Shown one piece after another: positions 50,847 through 59,438 of a stretch of 64,000 nucleotides of DNA (the stretch's first letter is position 1; every line of letters begins with the position of its first letter). The DNA comes from Aestuariivita sp. GTDB taxonomy: Bacteria; Pseudomonadota; Alphaproteobacteria; Rhodobacterales; Rhodobacteraceae. Location: contig JAGYKE010000004.1 in assembly GCA_018401465.1 (NCBI GenBank), forward strand, positions 372,001 through 436,000. Reading direction: 5' to 3'. A program made the position numbers and the translations under genes. Below the pieces are notes generated by a model that saw only the letters and a list, made by a program, of their open reading frames with translations, made no database searches and had not been told where the DNA came from.

Positions 50847-52115
50847 TCAGCGGTCGGGCGGGGTCCAGTCGGCGCCGGGTGCCTCGCGGCGGCTGAGCCG
50901 GAGTGCAAGGCCGAGTGCCACGCCGACACCGATGGCCACCGTCAGGTCGGCCAGTACGGTCAGCACCAGCGTCAGCAGCAGAAGCACCCGGTCCGACAGG
51001 CGGCCCTGTGTCAGATGAGTGCGCCACTTGTCCGGCTCGCTCATGTTCCAGGCGGTCAGCATCAAAAGCGCGGCCAGCGCGGGCATGGCAAGATACCCCG
51101 CAAGGGGTGCCGCCACCATCATCACGATCAAGATCACCAGCGCATGAACGATCCCCGCGACCGGCGTGCGCCCGCCCGCGCGCACGTTCGTGACAGTGCG
51201 TGCGATGGCGCCGGTGGCCGGCAGGCCCCCGAACAGGGCCGAGCCGATATTGGCCACCCCCTGCGCGAGGATTTCGGCATTCGGGCGATAGCGTCCGGCG
51301 ATCAAGCGGTCGGCAACCATCGCCGACAGCAGCGATTCCACCCCCGCGAGGAAGGCGATCACCAGCGCCGAGGGCAACAGTTCGATCAGCCGCGCCAGCG
51401 TCACTTCGGGAAAGGTGGGCATGGGCAGGCCGCCCGGCAGCGCGCCGAACCGCGCGCCCACGGTATCGACCGGCAGACCCGCCAGCACCACCAGCGCCGA
51501 ACCGACTGCCACCGCCACGATCAGGCCGGGAAACCGCGGAAAGGCCCGGCGCAGCGCCACGATCAGCGCCAGCGTCACAAGGCCGACGCCGAGACTGACC
51601 GGTGACAGCCCATCGCGCGCCGCCCAGATCGCGGCGATCTTGTCCGGAAAGCCGGCAGGCATGCCCTGCCCGCTCAGGCCCAGAAGATCCGGAAGCTGGC
51701 TTGTGGCGATGATGACCGCGATGCCGATGGTGAAGCCCGAAATCACCGGTTCGGGCACCAGCCGGATCAGGTTGCCCGCGCGGAACCAGCCCGCGACGAC
51801 CAGAATGCACCCCGCCATCAGCGTGGCCAGCACCAGCCCGTCATAGCCGTGTTCGGCGATCACGCCGTAGACCACGACGATGAAGGCCCCGGTCGGCCCG
51901 CCGATCTGCACCCGGCTGCCCCCCAAGGCAGAGATCAGGAACCCCGCGACAATCGCGGTGACGATCCCCGTCGACGGCTCCGCCCCCGAAGCGATGGCGA
52001 TGGCAAGGCTGAGCGGCAACGCCACCATCGCCACCGTGATTCCGGCGAAGAGATCGGCGACAAAACCCGCCCGTGTGTAGCCCGGCAATGTGGTCAGAAG
52101 CTTGGGTTTCAGCAT
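50847..52115 (-). CDS. SulP-family anion transporter lacking a STAS domain
   Basis: 422-residue inner-membrane transporter of the SLC26/SulP family with 12-14 membrane segments. Signature regions are 'GITVAMVALPLSLAIAIASG' and 'GIVTAIVAGFLISALGGSRV', with 'IGGPTGAFIVVVYGV' and 'ANIGSALFGGLPATGAIART'. The usual C-terminal STAS domain (~120 residues) is absent; the chain ends shortly after the last segment with 'SRREAPGADWTPPDR'. The start at 52115 (MLKPKLLTTLPGY) is chosen since upstream codons are Arg/Pro-rich and unrelated. Substrate (sulfate, bicarbonate or other) unknown. Confidence 0.85.
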   Translation of the reverse strand: MLKPKLLTTLPGYTRAGFVADLFAGITVAMVALPLSLAIAIASGAEPSTGIVTAIVAGFLISALGGSRVQIGGPTGAFIVVVYGVIAEHGYDGLVLATLMAGCILVVAGWFRAGNLIRLVPEPVISGFTIGIAVIIATSQLPDLLGLSGQGMPAGFPDKIAAIWAARDGLSPVSLGVGLVTLALIVALRRAFPRFPGLIVAVAVGSALVVLAGLPVDTVGARFGALPGGLPMPTFPEVTLARLIELLPSALVIAFLAGVESLLSAMVADRLIAGRYRPNAEILAQGVANIGSALFGGLPATGAIARTVTNVRAGGRTPVAGIVHALVILIVMMVAAPLAGYLAMPALAALLMLTAWNMSEPDKWRTHLTQGRLSDRVLLLLTLVLTVLADLTVAIGVGVALGLALRLSRREAPGADWTPPDR

Positions 52116-52259
52116 GGCGGCCTTCGCGGGACATGACGGTCCTGTCCAGCCTGTCGGACAGGGGGCGCCGCGTCTGTCCGGTTTTCGACGCGGGCGTCGC
52201 TGGGGGCATGATGCACGGGCGCGCTTGCGGCGCAAGGCGGGTCACGCTAACCCCGCGTC

Positions 52260-53186
52260 ATGGTCGAGATCTTCCTGCGCACGCTTCCCTTCTTCGCCAT
52301 CATCGGCCTGGGTTACTGGGCCGGGCGCACGCGCTTCTTCTCGGAGGAAGCTACGGCTTACCTGACCAAGTTCGTTTTCTACTTCGCACTTTCGGCGATG
52401 CTGTTCCGCTTCTCGGCCAACCTGTCGCTGGCCGAGGTCTTCGATATGCGGCTGGTCATCGGCTATCTCTGGGGCACCGCCTTCGTCTATGGCATCGCCA
52501 CGATGGTGGGCTTCCTGCGTGGCCTGAAGGTCGAGGAAACGGCGGTCGAAGCGCAATGCGCCGCCATCGGGAACGTGGGGTTTCTTGGGCTGCCGATGCT
52601 CGTGATGATCTTCGGCGAAGCCGCCATCGGCCCGGTCATGCTGGTCCTTGCCGTCGATCTGATCGTGTTCTCAAGCCTGATTGTCCTTCTCATCACAGGC
52701 GCGCGCGAAGGGCGGATGCGGTGGTCTGTCCTGCGGGCGCTGGGGATGGGGCTTTCGAGGAACCCTATGATCGTGGCCATCGTGCTTGGGCTGGTCTGGT
52801 CGGCGCTGCAAATCCCGATCCCGCGCCCGATGAACGATTTCCTCACCATCCTCGGGGCTGCAGCCACGCCCGGCGCGCTGTTTGCCATCGGCGCGTCGCT
52901 GGCGTCGAAATCGGCGGAACGGGTGCAGGTGGCGGCATGGCTGAGTTTCGCCAAGCTGGTGCTGCATCCGATACTGGTCGCCATCGGGGTGATCTGGCTG
53001 TTTCCCATCGACCCGTTCAACGCGGCCGTCGTCGTGGCCGCCGCCGCCCTGCCGGTGGCGGGCAATGTCTATATCCTTGCCCAGCATTACGGCGTCGCGC
53101 CACAGCGCGCCTCGGCCGCGATCCTGCTGTCGACCGCGGCGTCGATCCTGACGCTGTCGGTGGCCATTGCGCTGGTTTCCCCTTAA
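52260..53186 (+). CDS. AEC-family transporter (auxin efflux carrier-like)
   Basis: 308-residue membrane protein with ten predicted segments and the AEC layout: 'LPFFAIIGLGYWAGRTRFFS' at the start, the central crossing 'AAIGNVGFLGLPMLVMIFGE', and the end 'AALPVAGNVYILAQHYGVA' with 'ASILTLSVAIALV'. Members transport malate, malonate or other anions. It is 41 bases upstream of the formylglutathione hydrolase gene; co-transcription is possible but functional linkage is unclear. Confidence 0.85.
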   Translation: MVEIFLRTLPFFAIIGLGYWAGRTRFFSEEATAYLTKFVFYFALSAMLFRFSANLSLAEVFDMRLVIGYLWGTAFVYGIATMVGFLRGLKVEETAVEAQCAAIGNVGFLGLPMLVMIFGEAAIGPVMLVLAVDLIVFSSLIVLLITGAREGRMRWSVLRALGMGLSRNPMIVAIVLGLVWSALQIPIPRPMNDFLTILGAAATPGALFAIGASLASKSAERVQVAAWLSFAKLVLHPILVAIGVIWLFPIDPFNAAVVVAAAALPVAGNVYILAQHYGVAPQRASAAILLSTAASILTLSVAIALVSP

Positions 53187-53227
53187 GGCCTGCCCTGCTA
53201 AGCCTTGCCCGAGCGATGGAGGGACAG

Positions 53228-54058
53228 ATGAAGACGATTTCGGAAAACAGATGCTTCGGCGGGGTGCAGGGGGTCTATTCCCATGCGTCGGACGCCTGCG
53301 CCTGCGACATGACCTTCGGCCTTTACCTGCCGCCGCAGGCGCAGGACGGTCCCGTCCCGGTGCTGTGGTATCTGTCGGGCCTGACGTGCACGCATGAAAA
53401 CGCCATGGTGAAGGCGGGCGCGCAGGCGCACGCGGCGCGCCACGGCATCGCGGTCGTCTTCCCCGACACCTCGCCCCGCGGCCCCGGCGTGGCGGATGAC
53501 GCCGCCTATGATCTGGGGCAGGGCGCGGGGTTCTACGTGAACGCGACCGAAGCGCCCTGGGCCCCGCATTTCCGCATGTGGGACTACGTCGCGACCGAAC
53601 TGCCGCAGGTGCTGACCGCCGCTTTCCCGATTGCCGCCGAACGGCAGGCGATCACCGGGCATTCCATGGGCGGCCACGGCGCGCTGACGCTGGCGATGGG
53701 GCTGCCGGGGCAATACAGGTCGGTCTCGGCCTTCGCGCCGATCTGCAACCCCACCGCCGCCGACTGGGGCCGCAAGCAGCTGAATGCCTATCTGGGCGCG
53801 GATGAAACCGCCTGGGCACCCCATGACGCGACACTGATGATGCGCGCGCAGGGTCTGGATGCGCCCCTTCTCATCGACACGGGCAACGCCGACCAGTTCG
53901 GCGACCACCTGCGGACCGAGGCGCTGGCACAGGCCATCGCGGAACGCCGGCAGGCGGCGACGATCCGGCTGCAGAAGGGCTATGACCACAGCTATTTCTT
54001 CGTCTCGACCTTCATGGGCGACCATGTCGCCTTCCATGCGGATGCGCTGCGGGCATGA
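53228..54058 (+). CDS. fghA: S-formylglutathione hydrolase
   Basis: 276-residue esterase-D-type serine hydrolase releasing formate and glutathione from S-formylglutathione. It has '[21 protein letters not shown]', '[15 protein letters not shown]', the nucleophile elbow '[16 protein letters not shown]', acid in '[13 protein letters not shown]' and terminal His in '[14 protein letters not shown]'. It completes the glutathione-dependent formaldehyde route started by the enzyme at 47174-48286. It overlaps the DUF188 gene by 4 bases (ATGA). Confidence 0.92.
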   Translation: MKTISENRCFGGVQGVYSHASDACACDMTFGLYLPPQAQDGPVPVLWYLSGLTCTHENAMVKAGAQAHAARHGIAVVFPDTSPRGPGVADDAAYDLGQGAGFYVNATEAPWAPHFRMWDYVATELPQVLTAAFPIAAERQAITGHSMGGHGALTLAMGLPGQYRSVSAFAPICNPTAADWGRKQLNAYLGADETAWAPHDATLMMRAQGLDAPLLIDTGNADQFGDHLRTEALAQAIAERRQAATIRLQKGYDHSYFFVSTFMGDHVAFHADALRA

Positions 54059-54522
54059 CGCGCATCTATGTCGACGCCGATGCCTGCCCCGTCCGCGACG
54101 AGGCCGAACGCGTCGCCACGCGGCACCGTCTGGCGCTGGTCGTGGTATCGAATGGCGGCATCCGTCCCTCGGCCAACCCGCTGGTGGAAACCGTGATCGT
54201 GGCGTCGGGCGCGGACGAGGCCGACCGCTGGATCGCCGACCGCTGCGGCCCGGGCGATGTGGTCATCACCGGCGACGTGCCGCTGGCCGCGCGCTGCGTC
54301 GCCACCGGCGCACGCGTCCTGCGCCATAACGGCGAAGCCTTCACCGCCGCGAATATCGGCGCGCAGCTCGCCATGCGCGATCTGATGGCGGATATCCGGG
54401 CCGCCAATCCGCTTGGCGCGGGCGGCGGCGGACGCGGCTTTACAAAGTCCGACCGCTCCCGTTTTCTGGAGGCGCTGGAGCGCGAGGTGCGCGCCGCGAT
54501 CAAGGCAGGACCACAGGCATGA
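54055..54522 (+). CDS. DUF188 (YaiI/YqxD) family protein
   Basis: 155-residue protein of the YaiI/YqxD family, a NYN/PIN-like fold. Conserved acidic patches are '[18 protein letters not shown]', '[15 protein letters not shown]' and '[20 protein letters not shown]', with the tail '[16 protein letters not shown]'. Biochemical function is not established; a nuclease is suspected from the fold. It is coupled by ATGA overlaps to the hydrolase gene before it and the HAD gene after it. Confidence 0.88.
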   Translation: MTRIYVDADACPVRDEAERVATRHRLALVVVSNGGIRPSANPLVETVIVASGADEADRWIADRCGPGDVVITGDVPLAARCVATGARVLRHNGEAFTAANIGAQLAMRDLMADIRAANPLGAGGGGRGFTKSDRSRFLEALEREVRAAIKAGPQA

Positions 54523-55142
54523 CGACCCCCGAGGCGGTGATCTTCGACATCGGCAATGTGCTGATCGAATGGCGACCCGAACGCTTCTATGACCGCGTGA
54601 TCGGCGAAGACCGCCGCAAGCGGCTCTTCGCGGAAGTCGACCTTCACACCATGAACGACAAGGTCGATCTGGGCCATCCCTTCACCGAGACGATCTATGC
54701 CACCGCCGACGCCTACCCCGACTGGCGGGCCGAGATCCGCATGTGGCACGATCACTGGATCGAACTTGCCTCTCCGGTGATCGACCATTCGCTGCGGCTG
54801 ATGCGGGCACTGCAGGGCAAGGGCGTGCCCGTTTACTGCCTGACCAACTTCGGCATCGGCAGCTTCGAATTCGCCAGCGGGCATTACAGCTTCCTGCGCG
54901 ATTTCGACCGGCATTACGTCTCGGGGCACATGGGCGTGATCAAGCCCGATCCGCGCATCTACGAGATGGTCGAGCAGGATTGCGGCATCCCGCCCGACCG
55001 CCTGATCTTCGTCGACGACCGCGCCGACAACATCGCGCGGGCACAATCGCGCGGCTGGCGCGGGCATCTGTTCGATGGGCCGCAGGGCTGGGCCGACCGG
55101 CTGGTGGCGGAAGGGCTTCTGAACAAGGCGGAGGCGGCATGA
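54519..55142 (+). CDS. HAD-superfamily hydrolase (YihX-like)
   Basis: 207-residue HAD hydrolase, subfamily IA. Motif I is '[18 protein letters not shown]' (nucleophile Asp followed by xGN rather than xDG), motif II 'VYCLTNFG' (Thr), motif III Lys in '[12 protein letters not shown]', and motif IV '[15 protein letters not shown]'. The alpha-helical cap lies after motif I. YihX-type enzymes dephosphorylate sugar phosphates. It is coupled with the ornithine-cyclodeaminase-family gene downstream (ATGA). Confidence 0.87.
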   Translation: MTTPEAVIFDIGNVLIEWRPERFYDRVIGEDRRKRLFAEVDLHTMNDKVDLGHPFTETIYATADAYPDWRAEIRMWHDHWIELASPVIDHSLRLMRALQGKGVPVYCLTNFGIGSFEFASGHYSFLRDFDRHYVSGHMGVIKPDPRIYEMVEQDCGIPPDRLIFVDDRADNIARAQSRGWRGHLFDGPQGWADRLVAEGLLNKAEAA

Positions 55143-56056
55143 CGATTCCCTTCATCGGGTTCCAAGAAGGCGAGGCGCGGATCGACTGGATCGGCCTGAC
55201 GGAGGCGCTGGCCGCAGGCCACCGCCTGCCCAAGGCCGAGATCGGGGACACCTTTCTGTATCGCGGGAAGGATACGCTTCTGTCCCGCGCGGCCTGGATC
55301 GACGGGCTGGGCATGGCGGTGAAGACGGCGACCGTCTTTCCCGGCAACCCTGCGCAGGGCGCGCCCATGGTGAACGGCGCGGTCTGTCTCTATTCCGACC
55401 GCGACGGCACGCCCGAGGCGCTGATCGACTTTCATCTGGTGACCAAGTGGAAGACGGCGGGCGACTCTTTGCTGGCCGCGCTGCGGCTTGCTCCGCAAGG
55501 CGCGCAGAACATCCTGATCGTGGGCGCGGGCACGGTGGGCGCGTCGCTCATCGAAGCCTTCGGTGCGGGCTTTCCCCGCGCGCGCATCCGGGTCTGGAAC
55601 CGGTCGCCCGACAAGGCGGCGGCACTTGCGGCACAATACCTTGGCACCGGGGTCGCGCATGATCTGGAAACGGCGGTGGGCGAGGCAGACATCATCCTCA
55701 CCGCCACGATGTCGTCCGACCCGGTGATCCGGGGCGACTGGCTGCGCCCGGGCCAGCATCTGAACCTGATCGGCGCCTACCGCCCCGACATGCGCGAGGC
55801 GGACGACACCGCGATCACCCGCGCGCAGGTCTATGTCGACAGCTTCGCCACCACCATCGGCCATATCGGCGAGATCGAGACGCCCCTGAAGACCGGTGTC
55901 ATCACCCGCGACGACATCCGCGCGGATTACTACGATCTGGACCGCTTCACGCGCGGAGGGCCGAGCGACACCACGCTGTTCAAGAACGGGGGCGGTGCGC
56001 ATCTCGACCTGATGACGGGGGCCTATATCCTGTCGAAATGGCGCGAGGGGCGGTGA
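55139..56056 (+). CDS. Ornithine cyclodeaminase/mu-crystallin family dehydrogenase
   Basis: 305-residue reductase of the OCD family. Visible are the substrate region 'DTLLSRAAWIDGLGMAVKTA', 'VNGAVCLYSDRDGTPEALID', 'TKWKTAGDSLLAALRLAP' and the Rossmann motif 'ILIVGAGTVGASLIEAFGAG', then 'LNLIGAYRPDMREADD'. It is a distant relative of BhcD at 31240-32205 but differs in the active-site strands, so it is probably an imine reductase of another amino acid. Coupled on both sides (ATGA; TGATG). Confidence 0.85.
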   Translation: MTIPFIGFQEGEARIDWIGLTEALAAGHRLPKAEIGDTFLYRGKDTLLSRAAWIDGLGMAVKTATVFPGNPAQGAPMVNGAVCLYSDRDGTPEALIDFHLVTKWKTAGDSLLAALRLAPQGAQNILIVGAGTVGASLIEAFGAGFPRARIRVWNRSPDKAAALAAQYLGTGVAHDLETAVGEADIILTATMSSDPVIRGDWLRPGQHLNLIGAYRPDMREADDTAITRAQVYVDSFATTIGHIGEIETPLKTGVITRDDIRADYYDLDRFTRGGPSDTTLFKNGGGAHLDLMTGAYILSKWREGR

Positions 56057-56991
56057 TGGCCTTTCTGCCCTTATTTCTGGTTGCGCTGGCCTTGGTCGCG
56101 ATCCTGCCGTTCTGGCTGGAACGGCGGCGCAGACCGATGAACGACGCGGCGCGACGCAGCGCGCCGGGCCAGTTCGCCCGGCTGTCGCAGGGTGTCACGC
56201 ATTACCGCTGGCTGGGCGCGGCGCGCGGGCCGGTCGCGGTCTGCGTCCACGGGCTGACGACGCCCTCTTTCGTCTGGGAGGGGCTGGCGCAGGGGCTGGG
56301 CAAACTCGGCTTCCGGGTGCTGGTCTACGATCTTTACGGGCGCGGCTATTCCGACAGCGTCCCCGGCCCACAGGACCGCGCCTTCTTCCTGCGCCAGCTT
56401 GACGATCTGCTGGCGCATGAAAAGCTTGACGGCGACCTGACGCTGATCGGCTATTCCATGGGCGGGGCCATCGCCACCGCCTGGGCCGCCGACAACATCC
56501 GCCGCATGCGCGACCTGATCCTGATCGCACCCGCCGGGCTGACCGGCATCAACCTGTCCGCCCAGCGCCGCACGATGATGCGGCCGGGGATCGGCGACTG
56601 GATGATGCTGGCCTTCTATCCCCGCATGCACCGCAAGGGCACCGAGGCCGAGCGTTACCTGCCCACCTCCGTCCCCGGGGTGGTCGACCTGCAGCAGGCG
56701 GAACTGATGCGGCGCGGCTTTGTCCCCGCCGTGCTGGCCAGCATCCGGGGCATCCTGTCGGAAAGCCGCGCAGGCGCGCATCTGACCGTCGCGCAGGCGT
56801 CGATCCCCGTGCTGGGCGTCTTCGGGGGCGATGACCGGATCATCCCGGGCCTCGCCCGCGACCAGCTCGAGGAGTGGAACCCAGACGCGCGCACCGTGAT
56901 CGTCGCGGGCGCGGGCCATGGGCTCACCTATACCCACACCGATGCGATCGTGACGGCGATCCGCGACTTCCTGCGCAACCGCCCGGTCTGA
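56056..56991 (+). CDS. Alpha/beta hydrolase with N-terminal membrane anchor
   Basis: 311-residue alpha/beta hydrolase. A hydrophobic N-terminus (MAFLPLFLVALALVAILPFW) anchors it to the membrane. The catalytic elbow is 'LTLIGYSMGGAIATAWAADN' (Ser), oxyanion region 'VCVHGLTTPSFVWEGL', acid in 'VFGGDDRIIPGLA' and His in 'VAGAGHGLTYTHTD'. The start at 56056 overlaps the OCD gene stop (TGATG). It is the last gene of the run from 53228. Substrate unknown; lipids are plausible given the anchor. Confidence 0.85.
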   Translation: MAFLPLFLVALALVAILPFWLERRRRPMNDAARRSAPGQFARLSQGVTHYRWLGAARGPVAVCVHGLTTPSFVWEGLAQGLGKLGFRVLVYDLYGRGYSDSVPGPQDRAFFLRQLDDLLAHEKLDGDLTLIGYSMGGAIATAWAADNIRRMRDLILIAPAGLTGINLSAQRRTMMRPGIGDWMMLAFYPRMHRKGTEAERYLPTSVPGVVDLQQAELMRRGFVPAVLASIRGILSESRAGAHLTVAQASIPVLGVFGGDDRIIPGLARDQLEEWNPDARTVIVAGAGHGLTYTHTDAIVTAIRDFLRNRPV

Positions 56992-56997
56992 GACGGC

Positions 56998-58245
56998 TCA
57001 GGCGGCGACAGCGCCCGGGCTGCCCAGTGGCTTTTCGCGGATCGGCAGATGGACGATGGCGCTGAAGGCACCCACGGCGACACCCACCCACCAGACGACG
57101 GTGTAATCGCCATAGACGTCATAGAGCGCGCCGCCCAGCCAGACGCCGACGAAGCTGCCGATCTGGTGGGACAGGAACACGATCCCGAACAGCGTGCCCA
57201 TGTAGCGCAGCCCATAGATATGCGCGACCAGACCCGAGGTCAGCGGCACGGTGGCCAGCCACAAGGCCCCCATCGCGGCCGAGAAGACCAGAACGCTCAT
57301 CGGCGTGATCGGAAACAGGAAGAACAGCCCGGCGGCGATGGTGCGGGCCGTATAGATCCCCGCCAGCAGGTATTTCTTCGAATACCGCTTGCCCGCCCAG
57401 CCAGCCGCCAGCGTGCCCGCGATATTGGCAAGGCCGATGAGCGAGATCGCGACCGCGCCCAGGGCCGAGGTCGTCGTGATCCCGATATTGTGCAACACGC
57501 TGCCCGCCACGATGGGGCCGCACATTTCCGTCACCAGCGCCGGGAAATGCGCGGTGATGAAGGCCAGCTGATAACCACAGGAAAAGAAGCCAACGAAGAT
57601 CAGCGTATAGGACGGATCGCGGAACGCCTTGACGAGGATCTGGCCCAGGCTTTCCTCGAGCTGCCCTTTCGACGCCATGGCAGGCGCGCGCATCAGGGGC
57701 AGCGTCAGGGTCATCGCGAGAATGGCGGCGGCGAACCACAGGAAGACCGATTGCCAGGACATCAGCGTCAGCATCCATTCCGCCACCGGGGCGCCAAAGA
57801 CCTGCCCCGCGCTGCCCGCCGCCGTGGCGATGGCCAGCGACATCGACCGGTTGTCGTCGGACGACGCGCGGCCCACCACCGCCAGAATCACGCCGAAGCC
57901 CGTGCCCGCGACGCCGAAGCCCACGAGCCACGCATAGCCCTGATGTTCGAGCGGCGTCGTCGCCCCCGCCGACAGCACAAGTCCCACGGCATAAAGCAGC
58001 GCGCCGATGACGATGGCCTTGCGGTCGCCGATCCGTTCGGCAACCGCGCCGAAGATCGGCTGGCCGATCCCCCAGGCAAGGTTCTGGATCGCGATGGCAA
58101 GGCTGAACTCCATCCGCAGCCAGCCGAATTCGTCGGCGATGGGGATCTGGAACACGCCGAAGGAGGCGCGTACCGCAAAGCTCACCATGATGATGATGCA
58201 GCCGACGATCAGGACGGGTGTGAAAAGCGGCGCGCGGTCGGACAT
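56998..58245 (-). CDS. MFS transporter (oxalate/formate-antiporter-like)
   Basis: 415-residue major-facilitator protein with 12 membrane segments. It has 'RASFGVFQIPIADEFGW', the loop 2-3 motif 'GAVAERIGDRKAIVIGALLY', and 'GLVAHIYGLRYMGTLFGIVF', similar to the monocarboxylate/OxlT-like subgroup. The ATG at 58245 (MSDRAPLFTPV) follows a GGGGG run; upstream codons are outside family homology. It is convergent with the hydrolase gene (6-base gap) and divergent from zapE. Confidence 0.85.
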   Translation of the reverse strand: MSDRAPLFTPVLIVGCIIIMVSFAVRASFGVFQIPIADEFGWLRMEFSLAIAIQNLAWGIGQPIFGAVAERIGDRKAIVIGALLYAVGLVLSAGATTPLEHQGYAWLVGFGVAGTGFGVILAVVGRASSDDNRSMSLAIATAAGSAGQVFGAPVAEWMLTLMSWQSVFLWFAAAILAMTLTLPLMRAPAMASKGQLEESLGQILVKAFRDPSYTLIFVGFFSCGYQLAFITAHFPALVTEMCGPIVAGSVLHNIGITTTSALGAVAISLIGLANIAGTLAAGWAGKRYSKKYLLAGIYTARTIAAGLFFLFPITPMSVLVFSAAMGALWLATVPLTSGLVAHIYGLRYMGTLFGIVFLSHQIGSFVGVWLGGALYDVYGDYTVVWWVGVAVGAFSAIVHLPIREKPLGSPGAVAA

Positions 58246-58320
58246 GGAACCCCCGGGGTGCAGACAGGCGCGCACACTACGCCGGGTCGTTAACATGTCA
58301 AATCGTGAATTCTGCGCTGT

Positions 58321-58341
58321 CGCATCAGATTTTCTGATGCG
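58321..58341. promoter_or_regulatory. Perfect 21-base palindrome upstream of zapE
   Basis: CGCATCAGA-TTT-TCTGATGCG lies between the divergent MFS and zapE genes, 39 bases before the zapE ATG. It could be an operator or an mRNA hairpin. No U-tract follows. Confidence 0.4.
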
Positions 58342-58379
58342 CCTTTTCAAGGCCGCGCGGCGCGGCTAAGCCCTGTGGC

Positions 58380-59438
58380 ATGGCAGATGTCGCAGCCCTC
58401 TATTCCGACCGCGTCACGCAGGGCGCGCTGACCCACGATCCGGCGCAGGAAGCGGTGCTGCCCGAATTCCAGCGCATCGCGGACGCGCTGGCGCAGCCCG
58501 TGCGCCGCGGGTTCTTCCGCCGCGCGCCGGAACCGCCCAAAGGGCTTTACATCTGGGGCGGGGTCGGGCGCGGCAAGTCGATGCTGATGGACCTTTTCGT
58601 CGAAGCCTTGGGCGACCTGCCGGTACGGCGGGTGCATTTCCACGCCTTCATGCAGGAAATCCACGCCGCCATGCATCAGGCCCGCAAGCGGGGCGTCGAC
58701 GACGCCATCGCCCCCGTCGCGGCGGATGTGGCCAAGGCGGTGCGCTGTCTTGCCTTCGACGAGATGCAGATCACCGACATCACCGACGCGATGATCGTGG
58801 GGCGGCTCTTCGAGGCGCTGTTCAAGGCGGGCGTCGTGGTGGTGACCACGTCGAACCGGGTGCCTGATGATCTTTACAAGAACGGTCTGAACCGGCAGAT
58901 CTTCGTGCCGTTCATCGACATGCTCAAGGCGCGGATGGTGGTGCATGAACTGGCCGGCCCCACCGATTACCGGCAGAACCGGCTGGGCGGCGCGCAGGTC
59001 TATTTCACGCCCGCCGGGGCTGCGGCGCGGGCGGCGCTTGACGGTATCTGGCGCGATCTGTCGGGCGGCAAGGCGGGTGAACTGGTCCTCACCGTGCACG
59101 GGCGCATGGTGGTCCTGCCCGCCTTCCGCAACGGCGTGGCGCGGGCGTCGTTCTACGAACTCTGCGGCCGCCCGCTGGGGCCTGCGGATTACCTTGCCAT
59201 CGCGGGGGCGGTGCGCGTTCTGATCCTTGACGACATCCCGCGCCTGTCGCGGTCGAACTTCAACGAGGCGAAGCGGTTCGTGACCCTCATCGACGCCCTG
59301 TACGAGGCGCGGGTGCGGCTGATCTGTTCCGCGGCGGCGGAACCGGAAATGCTCTATGTCGAAGGCGAAGGCACCTTCGAATTCGAACGCACCGCCAGCC
59401 GCCTGCGCGAAATGCAGGCCGAGGACTGGGGCGTCTAG
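58380..59438 (+). CDS. zapE: Cell division protein ZapE (AFG1-like ATPase)
   Basis: 352-residue AFG1/ZapE P-loop ATPase. Walker A is 'GLYIWGGVGRGKSMLMDLFV', Walker B 'VRCLAFDEMQITDITDAM', sensor 'VVVVTTSNRVPDDLYKNGLN', Arg region 'FIDMLKARMVVHELAG', with terminal 'EFERTASRLREMQ'. In bacteria the family modulates FtsZ-ring constriction; in mitochondria AFG1/LACE1 helps membrane protein turnover. Length matches. It converges with the DUF3095 gene with a 4-base overlap. Confidence 0.9.
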   Translation: MADVAALYSDRVTQGALTHDPAQEAVLPEFQRIADALAQPVRRGFFRRAPEPPKGLYIWGGVGRGKSMLMDLFVEALGDLPVRRVHFHAFMQEIHAAMHQARKRGVDDAIAPVAADVAKAVRCLAFDEMQITDITDAMIVGRLFEALFKAGVVVVTTSNRVPDDLYKNGLNRQIFVPFIDMLKARMVVHELAGPTDYRQNRLGGAQVYFTPAGAAARAALDGIWRDLSGGKAGELVLTVHGRMVVLPAFRNGVARASFYELCGRPLGPADYLAIAGAVRVLILDDIPRLSRSNFNEAKRFVTLIDALYEARVRLICSAAAEPEMLYVEGEGTFEFERTASRLREMQAEDWGV

